Assembly: GCA_965369635.1 (NCBI GenBank)
Contig: CBDURC010000060.1
Location: 1-14,303 of the forward strand
From: UBA3071 sp965369635
GTDB taxonomy: Bacteria > Chloroflexota > Anaerolineae > UBA3071
Direction: 5' to 3'
DNA length: 14,303 nucleotides
How positions within the stretch are numbered: the stretch's first letter is position 1; each line of letters starts with the position of its first letter. The notes beneath the pieces are model-generated. The model made no database searches, had not been told where the DNA came from, and worked only from the letters and a program-made list of their open reading frames with translations. Position numbers and translations under genes: made by a program. This document shows, piece by piece, positions 7,578-13,580 of this stretch.

Positions 7578-8435
7578 CCTGTACAGACGCAATCATGGGA
7601 TTCAGGCGCACTTGACTGAATTGGTTCTGAACCTGAATCGCATTGTCCTGCTGCTCACTGGATTATGCTGCCGAGACAACCAGCGCAATACACAGGCTAT
7701 TTCGGTGTAGTGCGCAATGGAGATACGCGCACAGCAGCCATCAACAAGGCTCCAGGAGCAGATTGAAGGGCAGAGCCGCACAGTCCACCGGACACCCTGC
7801 CTTGCACTCAAGCCTCATCAATCGCGGGCCACCGGTTGACTTCGAGGATTCACTCCTCATTCCAACGTCCTCATCGAAACCGCCTCCAACAAACCTATAT
7901 CGATGCAGTACAATAGTGTCCATCAACAAACACTGCTTCCGCCGTGGGAATGGAAACGAGCCTGGCAAGTGATTCACCTCTGATCAGGCTCTGACCCGCC
8001 ACGCGGGAGAGCGGGCGGGGGACTGTAGGCATTGTATACTTGCTGCAACCCTTCTGCAACTCGGGCCGACGTCCAGAAGCGAGGCAGATCCGATGGACAA
8101 CAGTACTCCGCTGCGGTGGACATGCCACGCCAGAGCCAGGAAGAGGACTTCGAGGGAGTGTGCCAGGAAGCAATGGCACGCTGAGGGCTCATCGGAAGTA
8201 CAGAGGCCGAGCGTGTACTCTGTCAGGAGCTGTGACCACGATTGTCACGGCACCACGAGGTCATGCCAGTCAGCCTGCTGCAAGAGAAGTAGCGGAAGGC
8301 AACGGCCCGCGAGCGGTTTCTAATGCAGTTCAATCCCAAAGCTCCTTGAGCGACACGAGGCTTAGGGTCCACCGTTCGCAGCCTACGAGGATGCGGTCTG
8401 CACCAGACTCAGCTGCATCGCATGAGGAGAGTGCC
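7578..8435. other. Gene-poor stretch between sigma 1 and anti-sigma 2
   Basis: I find no supportable gene. Several open frames exist on both strands but none has protein-like composition or a convincing start. A tight GC hairpin (CCCGC-CAC-GCGGG, 7995-8007) lacks a T-run on either side. Short peptide-like pieces near 8116-8178 (MPRQSQEEDFEGVCQEAMAR) could be gene debris. Confidence 0.5.
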
Positions 8436-8567
8436 GTGGCGCAGGAACCCATACTCATTCACCTACCTGACAGCCACAGCTTCACCGTCGACCCGCCGTC
8501 ATCGCCGGACATCATCGCCCACCCGCTGGACTCCGAGGTCCGGCGCATCATGACTGAGCGCGGCTAG
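8436..8567 (+). CDS. Possible small hypothetical protein
   Basis: A 43-codon frame starting GTG with a GAGGAG ribosome site six bases upstream. The product contains AQEPILIHLPDSHSFTV, DPPSSPDIIAHPLD and ends SEVRRIMTERG. The segment reads like a genuine small acidic protein and contrasts with the low-quality sequence on either side; the open frame extends upstream to 8040 without protein-like character. I recognise no family. It is the only plus-strand candidate within the sigma/anti-sigma island. It could also be the 3' remnant of a lost gene. Confidence 0.3.
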   Translation: MAQEPILIHLPDSHSFTVDPPSSPDIIAHPLDSEVRRIMTERG

Positions 8568-8823
8568 TGCTTGCAGCGCTCGCGTGACGAGTCGCCGGGC
8601 GACAAGGATAGCCGCGGCCTGATAGGCGAAGGGGCGGGCAAGGGACACCTGTGGACACATAGCGCCACCAGGCAATGGAGCAGCTGGGGAGCGTGCCTTT
8701 CGAGAGCTCGATGGCTTTCGAAAAAGGGGCAGATACGTCACCCGTTGCCGGCGTGAGCGTGGGAACGCTGACTTTCCGAGGGTCGGTTCATCGACAACCG
8801 CACGTCGTTGCTATGGCAAGCGC

Positions 8824-9852
8824 CTACTGCTCCGGCGGCCAGACAAAGGGATCGAATTCAAGATCTCCGGGATCCACCACTTGGTAGTGCCGGATTGTTT
8901 CGGTTTGGATGATTGTGTGGTCCTGAGTCGCAGATCTACGGATCCTGCCAATCGGGAGATACGTTTGACGATCAATGTAGAGAGTGACCGCATCCATCGT
9001 GCTCAAGACGGACTCGACGACCCAAGGCCCAAAGGGCACATCAGAGGAAACCGTGACGCTTGGGCTTTCTTCGAGGTAGGTCAGGCAGTAGACAGCATGG
9101 GCGTTGAATCGGTCCTCGCGGAACTCGATCTCCTCAGCATTTGCCTGCACGCGTTCGATCCATTCCCTGAGGCTTTCAGTCTCATAACGAGCGGCAGGGC
9201 CAGGATCGTCAGTACTGAACGCCTCAAGGGTCAGGCATTCCTCCAGCTCGGGCACGCTGGGAAACGCGGTGTCAAGGCCGAGGTAGCAGAAGACTGAGGA
9301 TGGACGGTAGTACACCTGATACAATGCATGGCTCAATTCGGCATCATCAGCGTCGTAGCCGGTGCATGCAGCCTCAGCCATGGTGAGACGACCATCGGGC
9401 GAAACGTCGGCACGGTACCAACTCTCGATGATGTGGTGAGCAATCCCAGCCGTGTGGCCTGCTCGCACTTCTTCGGACACTTCGACGTCTAATACGATGA
9501 ATTCGATCTGGTCTGGCGCTACAGCCACAGCGTCAGCGGCGCGAGCCAGCACTTGAGCGGCGGAGGGTGTTCTGGGGTTCCAAAACAGAACCAGAGCAAG
9601 AGCGAGGAGCAGTGTCGCGGCAACAGCGGCGAGCGACCAGAGGCTGCGGGATTGAGCGGCGCGCTTCCTCGGCCAAGACAGCAACAGCTCGCGACGCAGC
9701 CGCTGTGCGAACTCTGGCGATGGATCCAGCGCTGCCAAGGTGGCTAGCTCACTTGCCAGAGACAATAGTGGATCGCTGCCCGGCGGCGTCTGTCCGGCTA
9801 GCAGGCTGTCCACCTGTTCAGAGTATGCTTCGGCGATCAGTCTTCTAGGCAT
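8824..9852 (-). CDS. Membrane anti-sigma factor, pair 2 (LolA-like outer domain)
   Basis: A 342-residue single-span protein encoded immediately after, and overlapping by 8 bases, the pair 2 sigma gene. The cytoplasmic part (1-70) includes PSPEFAQRLRRELLLSW (44-60), matching the helix in the other two anti-sigma proteins. The span is at about 71-91. The outer domain starts SAAQVLARAADAVA (97-110) and ends with TLYIDRQTYLPIGRIRRS (about 293-310) and the VDPGDLEFDPFVWPP tail. That pattern recalls LolA/RseB-like lipid-binding sensor folds rather than the DUF4367-like ending of its neighbours. A strong AGGAGGA ribosome site (9862-9868) lies inside the sigma 3' end. Three cysteines (at roughly 160-210) in the outer part could form disulphides. 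Function follows from position and architecture, not from a recognised anti-sigma domain. Confidence 0.78.
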   Translation of the reverse strand: MPRRLIAEAYSEQVDSLLAGQTPPGSDPLLSLASELATLAALDPSPEFAQRLRRELLLSWPRKRAAQSRSLWSLAAVAATLLLALALVLFWNPRTPSAAQVLARAADAVAVAPDQIEFIVLDVEVSEEVRAGHTAGIAHHIIESWYRADVSPDGRLTMAEAACTGYDADDAELSHALYQVYYRPSSVFCYLGLDTAFPSVPELEECLTLEAFSTDDPGPAARYETESLREWIERVQANAEEIEFREDRFNAHAVYCLTYLEESPSVTVSSDVPFGPWVVESVLSTMDAVTLYIDRQTYLPIGRIRRSATQDHTIIQTETIRHYQVVDPGDLEFDPFVWPPEQ

Positions 9853-10396
9853 AGGTGTTTGTCCTCCTGGATGTGGCGCCAGGCACTTGATCGTCTTCTA
9901 GATAAGCGCGCAGTTTGCGCACCGCCCGGTATAGGATGACGGCCACGTTACTCTCGCTGACGCCAACGATGGGGGCAATAGCCCGGTTCGTCAGCCCACT
10001 CCCGAACTTGAGCGCAATGATGTGCTGCTCGCGGCGGGAGAGCCTTCGTATGCCAGCGCGAATGAGCGCCCAGCGCTCGGTATGAAGCACCATATCCTCG
10101 GGCAGGGCATCCGTGGATGGTTCCCCTTCCGCTTTGTCCAGGGGCACTTCCAGCCGGCGGCCTTCGCGGCGGTAGTGCGAGACGACCGCATTGCGGGAGA
10201 TGCGAAATACCCACGCGGCGACAGAATCGGGTTTGCGCCGCCTGCTCCAGGCGCGCAGGGCCCTCTCGAAAATGGTCGCTGTCAAATCCTCGGCTGTCGG
10301 CGTATCGGCCACGCGATAGCGGACGAAGCGATAGACCTGGGACAGGAATTCATCGTAGAAAGCCGCGTAGTCAAGCTCAGCGTTGTCAGGGGCCAT
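9845..10396 (-). CDS. ECF RNA polymerase sigma factor, pair 2
   Basis: A 183-residue ECF sigma factor. Region 2 covers about 10-77: YAAFYDEFLSQVYRFVRYRV, AEDLTATIFERAL, and SVAAWVFRISRNAVVSHYR. Region 4 covers about 115-166: LSRREQHIIALKFGSGLTNR, then the helix SESNVAVILYRAVRKLR. I start at the ATG at 10396 because GAGAGG lies four bases upstream and the resulting N-terminus matches its paralogues; the open frame extends upstream to 10447 but would overrun the promoter. The ECF-type promoter at 10440-10464 gives a leader of about 35 bases. The 3' end overlaps the anti-sigma start by 8 bases, a tight coupling typical of sigma/anti-sigma pairs. Confidence 0.93.
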   Translation of the reverse strand: MAPDNAELDYAAFYDEFLSQVYRFVRYRVADTPTAEDLTATIFERALRAWSRRRKPDSVAAWVFRISRNAVVSHYRREGRRLEVPLDKAEGEPSTDALPEDMVLHTERWALIRAGIRRLSRREQHIIALKFGSGLTNRAIAPIVGVSESNVAVILYRAVRKLRAYLEDDQVPGATSRRTNTYA

Positions 10397-10439
10397 GAGT
10401 CCTCTCAGGATCGTGCAAGGGTTCCCCCTATCAGTACCG

Positions 10440-10464
10440 ACGCACAACCGGGCTAAGTATTACA
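10440..10464 (-). promoter_or_regulatory. Putative ECF promoter of sigma 2
   Basis: On the minus strand, TGTAATACTT (10464-10455) is followed by 12 bases and CGTC (10442-10439). The downstream tract GGTACTGATAGGGGG closely matches the sigma 1 promoter (GTACTAGTAAGGGG) at the same register. The upstream element is identical, base for base, to that of sigma 1. Confidence 0.77.
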
Positions 10465-10492
10465 GGCATAGAAGCACCAGATGGCCATTCTG

Positions 10493-10579
10493 TCAAGATG
10501 CCCCCCTTGCTGTGCAACGCTCGACGAGTTTGCGCCGTCCCTGCTCATGGCTGTTAACGAACCTCTTCGCCTTTGTCAT
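10493..10579 (-). CDS. Possible 28-residue basic peptide downstream of anti-sigma 3
   Basis: A short frame that opens 10 bases after the anti-sigma 3 stop with a strong GGAGGAG ribosome site (10589-10583). It encodes a basic peptide, MTKAKRFVNSHEQGRR through to RCTARGAS. The ribosome site is stronger than those of most genes in the window, which is the main reason to list it. No family is recognised. It ends about 30 bases upstream of the sigma 2 promoter. It could be a small regulator in the pair 3 operon or the surviving 5' end of a deleted gene. Confidence 0.35.
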   Translation of the reverse strand: MTKAKRFVNSHEQGRRKLVERCTARGAS

Positions 10580-10589
10580 GATCTCCTCC

Positions 10590-11438
10590 CTATTGAGTGA
10601 ACATTGAAATAGCGGTGCGCTGCATTGCCTCACGAGGCAGAGTACTGTACAGGGAGAACAACGTTGGCCCATCCTCCCACTGGAGGGTATTCTGTCGCGG
10701 TCCGGTCGATCCCCATGCGGCTGGGTGTCCTTCCAGGTCCACCCACTCCAGTACGCCCGGATAGGTGCTATAGATATCGTCCCGCTCCAACAGAGACAGC
10801 ATGGACAGGTATAGCAGATCGACGCCCTGGCCCATGTCCTCACGACGATAACCGATGGTGACCTCTACTGGACCCCTGAGGGTTACACCTTCCAGTCGGA
10901 ACCCTGAAGGTAAGTAGTTCGGCTCGCGGATGGCTATGTCGGCGTGCTCCTGAGCCTCTGCGATGGTGGCGTACCACCTGGCATCAGAGGGCGGGCGCTC
11001 CGTGGCCCGGTATGGCCTCGTCTGATCGACCCGCACCCGATCCAATCTGATGATCTTCGCATCCTGGAGAGATCGAAGAACCGTGCCTCGAGCTTGGGGG
11101 GAGGCAGCGAGGATGAAGACGACAGCCCAGACAGTGGCCACCACGCTAGCCAGCAGAATCCGGCCTGTGCTTCCCAGATTCGCCAGCAGGGCGAGGGGTC
11201 GAGCTCGCACACTCGTGCCCTTCTGCGGCCCAGCTTTGGCACAGTATTGCGCCTGCCACTGCTGACGCAGATCTCTTTCCAGCCGACGCCGGAAACGGTG
11301 TCCTGGGCTCCCGCCCAGCTCGGTCAGCCAGGCGGCGATGGTCATCATCTCCCCCAGTTCAGAGGGCACCTCATCCAGATCCTCCATGACCTGGTCCAGG
11401 AACTGCAAGAACAGATGGACGGTTTCCTCTTCCTTCAT
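10590..11438 (-). CDS. Membrane anti-sigma factor, pair 3 (DUF4367-like outer domain)
   Basis: A 282-residue single-span protein paired with the upstream sigma gene. The N-terminal cytoplasmic region (1-92) is acidic at first (MKEEETVHLFLQFLDQVMED) and then has GSPGHRFRRRLERDLRQQW (43-61), equivalent to the SPE...RLR helix of the other two. The span is at about 93-112. The outer domain contains AEAQEHADIAIREPNYLPSG and ends with WEDGPTLFSLYSTLPREAMQ, a DUF4367-like layout shared with anti-sigma 1. I start at the ATG at 11438 because CGGAG lies seven bases upstream; the open frame reaches 11510 but would overlap the sigma gene with an unlikely N-terminus. It lies 58 bases after the sigma stop, looser than the other pairs. 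No zinc motif is visible. Confidence 0.82.
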   Translation of the reverse strand: MKEEETVHLFLQFLDQVMEDLDEVPSELGEMMTIAAWLTELGGSPGHRFRRRLERDLRQQWQAQYCAKAGPQKGTSVRARPLALLANLGSTGRILLASVVATVWAVVFILAASPQARGTVLRSLQDAKIIRLDRVRVDQTRPYRATERPPSDARWYATIAEAQEHADIAIREPNYLPSGFRLEGVTLRGPVEVTIGYRREDMGQGVDLLYLSMLSLLERDDIYSTYPGVLEWVDLEGHPAAWGSTGPRQNTLQWEDGPTLFSLYSTLPREAMQRTAISMFTQ

Positions 11439-11496
11439 GACGATGCTCCGGTAGCAAAATGATGACAACGCGATAGCGATAGTATGATGACCGAGA

Positions 11497-12051
11497 TCAC
11501 TTGCAGTCACGTCCTTTCAGTTGGTCTCTGAGCTTGCGGACAGTGCGATACAGAAGCGTCCCAACATTGGACTCGCTGAGGTCCGTGATCTGAGCTATGC
11601 GCCGATTGGTCAGGCGAGCGCCGAACTTGAGAGCGATCAGCTCCTGCTCACGCTCAGGCAGGGAGCGGACGCAGCGCTCCAGCGTCTCGTGTTGCTCGCG
11701 ATCAAGCAGCTCTCGCTCAGGGGTCGTCGGGTCTGGCAGCGGCGGCAACTCCTGTAGGCTCACGGATGTCCCCTGTTTGTGATGCCGTCTGGTGTCCTCG
11801 GCCAGCACCCGGCGAGCGATGCCAAAGAGCCAAGCTTCGAGGCTGCCCCGCTCCGGACAATAGGTACGCAGTCCTCGGAGCGCCTTCTCGAACACCGCGG
11901 AGGTCAAGTCCTCACACTGCTGCCGATTTCCTACCCGAGAGACGAAGTAGCGATAGACGCAGGGCATGTGTCTGTGGTAGACCTGCGCGAAGCTCTCCCA
12001 GTCAACCGGTAGGGTCTCGGTATGCACTCTGCTCTCCTGCGAAGAGGTCAT
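11497..12051 (-). CDS. ECF RNA polymerase sigma factor, pair 3
   Basis: A 184-residue ECF sigma factor. Region 2 covers about 20-90: SFAQVYHRHMPCVYRYFVSR, CEDLTSAVFEKALRGL, and GSLEAWLFGIARRVLAEDTR. Region 4 covers about 126-177: LPEREQELIALKFGARLTNR, then SESNVGTLLYRTVRKLRDQL. It is the most divergent of the three in region 2. The start is uncertain: the ATG at 12051 gives a length matching the paralogues (183 and 190) but lacks a clear ribosome site; in-frame alternatives are the ATG at 12111 and a GTG at 12195. The ECF-type promoter at 12212-12236 implies a leader of about 150 bases if 12051 is right. The anti-sigma gene follows in the same direction. Confidence 0.91.
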   Translation of the reverse strand: MTSSQESRVHTETLPVDWESFAQVYHRHMPCVYRYFVSRVGNRQQCEDLTSAVFEKALRGLRTYCPERGSLEAWLFGIARRVLAEDTRRHHKQGTSVSLQELPPLPDPTTPERELLDREQHETLERCVRSLPEREQELIALKFGARLTNRRIAQITDLSESNVGTLLYRTVRKLRDQLKGRDCK

Positions 12052-12083
12052 GATGATGTGGTCAAGAAGCAGGTCCCTGCATC

Positions 12084-12105
12084 CTCGTGTCCTTCTCGTG
12101 TCCTT
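12084..12105. repeat. Two tandem 11-base units in the sigma 3 leader
   Basis: CTCGTGTCCTT occurs twice in a row on the plus strand, within the region between the sigma 3 promoter and its most likely start. On the sense strand this gives AAGGACACGAG twice. It may be simple slippage. Confidence 0.6.
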
Positions 12106-12211
12106 CTCCATGAAGGACGTCGATATCGCGGCAATGTCACAGGTGCATCCCGTATCTGGTCTAGCTTCCCCAGTCGTTCCCCCGGCGCCGAACACCCTTC
12201 TATAATACTAT

Positions 12212-12236
12212 ACGTGATTTTGGCGAAAGTGTCACA
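12212..12236 (-). promoter_or_regulatory. Putative ECF promoter of sigma 3
   Basis: On the minus strand, TGTGACACTT (12236-12227) is followed by 12 bases and CGTA (12214-12211), then a tract ending ATAGAAGGG. The upstream element matches the other copies at 8 of 10 positions and the spacing is identical. Confidence 0.72.
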
Positions 12237-12752
12237 CACGGGTTTGCACGGAACATGCACCTGAAGCCGTGTCATCACGCTGCGTATCTGTGACGCCAGC
12301 CGTCCGTCAGCTGATGCTCGCGGCCGGCTCTGGTGGAGGCAGCGAGTGAGTGGGTGAGCCAGAGGCAGCGTGGCATGGAGCTGGCTCTGGCGCAGACGAC
12401 TTCCGATGTGCTGAGTCCATGTTCTTCTGGCTGGGGTCTCTCGCGTCAGCCTGGCGGCTGGGCGCACCCCCTCGAGGAGTAGATAGCCAGCGATGCTCTG
12501 GGCCACACCAGAAGAGCTCTCTGCAGGCGATGTGGAGGAGAGCCAGAGTCCTGTGGCGGCACACGCCTCCGTAGGCGATCACTGATACCCACGGGCGCCT
12601 TCTGGATCGGGTTCGGGGAGACCTGCCTGAGATGCCAAAGAGAATCGCTCAATGGACATCGTCCCCCACTCCATGCAGGAGCATGCAGTCAGCCGCATCT
12701 TGCAGCAACAGGGACGCACCTGGATTCCCGACACGCATCCTCCAAACTCAAG
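12237..12752. other. Spacer between two divergent ECF-type promoters
   Basis: This stretch separates the leftward sigma 3 promoter from the rightward copy at 12753. Open frames on both strands lack ribosome sites, domains or protein-like composition. I see no RNA gene, terminator or mobile-element end. Its length is unusual for a simple divergent promoter region and suggests a lost gene. Confidence 0.5.
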
Positions 12753-12777
12753 TGTGATACTTTGCTCGAATCAGCGT
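12753..12777 (+). promoter_or_regulatory. Putative ECF promoter before the broken surface-protein gene
   Basis: On the plus strand, TGTGATACTT (12753-12762) is followed by 12 bases and CGTA (12775-12778), then a tract ending ATAGTAGAGGG. It matches the three sigma promoters in sequence, spacing and downstream G-run, but faces the opposite way. It is the only copy I found not upstream of a sigma gene, which makes it a candidate target promoter of the array. Confidence 0.72.
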
Positions 12778-12797
12778 ATATCATAGTAGAGGGATCT

Positions 12798-12810
12798 GAT
12801 GCGACGCATC
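12798..12810. promoter_or_regulatory. Palindrome in the leader, possible operator or hairpin
   Basis: GATGCG-A-CGCATC is a perfect 6-base inverted repeat around one base, lying about 20 bases after the CGTA element, so probably early in the transcribed leader. It could be a protein site or a minor RNA hairpin. The other three promoters show no obvious equivalent. Confidence 0.4.
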
Positions 12811-12865
12811 CACGGTCAGGTCCACCATCGCGCAGGCCACAGTCAATGACGAGAGGAGTAGCTCG

Positions 12866-13448
12866 ATGAGACACCTTCCATTGCAGTTCCGCCGTCCGTT
12901 GACACCTGGACGAGCTCATCGCAGCTGTCCATTGGGTCGATCTCAGCCCCTGGCGCGGCCAAGCCGTGACTCTCACCTTGCGCTTCGACCCGCGCGGCGA
13001 CTCCACCGCTTGGGCCTAGGTAGATGACGTCCATCTGACCGGGGTGCCGCTGGATGCTGGTGTCGGCTTGACCAGAGAGACCGGGCTCGTGCAAGCCGGG
13101 GAGAGCGTGACTATTGAGGCGCTGTTATCCAACCGGCGTGCCGGGGATCTGGAGTTGCCGCTTGAGGTAACCTGGCCGTCGGGTTGGGCGTTGGGCGAGG
13201 TGTCGGTGCAGCCAGACGAGATCGGGGATGGTCTCGCACAGTTCTCGGTGCCTGTGGAGCAAGGGGAAACGGCGCTTATGCAGATGACTTTGGGAATCAC
13301 GGCAGACACACCACGCTCTGCCCACACCGTGACCGCACAGCTCCCGGCCCCAGAGATGGACTAGGACTACACACCAGATGACAACGAAGCTCGCCTGCAC
13401 CTCGTGGTGCATGGCCTGCTGCTCTGGCTACCTCTCGTCAGGCACTGA
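12866..13448 (+). pseudogene. Broken gene for an extracytoplasmic beta-sandwich protein
   Basis: A strong GAGAGGAG ribosome site (12851-12858) precedes an ATG at 12866, but that frame ends after 53 codons. A different frame carries the real coding signal from about 12906 to a TGA at 13446-13448, broken by TAG at 13017-13019 and 13362-13364. Read through, it gives LDELIAAVHWVDLSPWRGQ, VTLTLRFDPRGDSTAWA, [TAG], VDDVHLTGVPLDAG, then a domain with VQAGESVTIEALLSNRRAGD and EVTWPSGWALGEVSVQPDEI, [TAG], and a tail DYTPDDNEARLHLVVHGLLL ending WLPLVRH. The first part resembles the jelly-roll DLS...GQ.VTL...W..DDV pattern of secreted proteins; the second looks Ig-like (CARDB/NEW3 style). The first TAG fits a TGG-to-TAG change. 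No signal peptide remains, implying 5' loss plus a frameshift. An intact GTG-started fragment at 13044-13364 is possible but unlikely to work. Confidence 0.7.
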
Positions 13449-13580
13449 CAGTTAGGAGCAAGAGAGCGCATAGAGAGATCTTACAGTCTGCAGAAGGGGG
13501 CAATCATGCCGGAGAAAACCGTGTCCATTGCTGACGAGCGAAAGACAGAAGGTGATGAGCAAGTAGAAGGAGTGACACTA

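Noticed and set aside
8027..8060. Further ECF-like promoter near TGTATACTTGCTGCA
   Set aside because: The upstream element is one base short and no CGT occurs at the 12-base spacing.
12866..13448. TAG recoded as an amino acid in the broken surface-protein gene
   Set aside because: Several intact genes in the window (rbfA, nrnA, ribF, sigma 2, anti-sigma 2) end in TAG, and a frameshift is also present, so decay is the simpler account.
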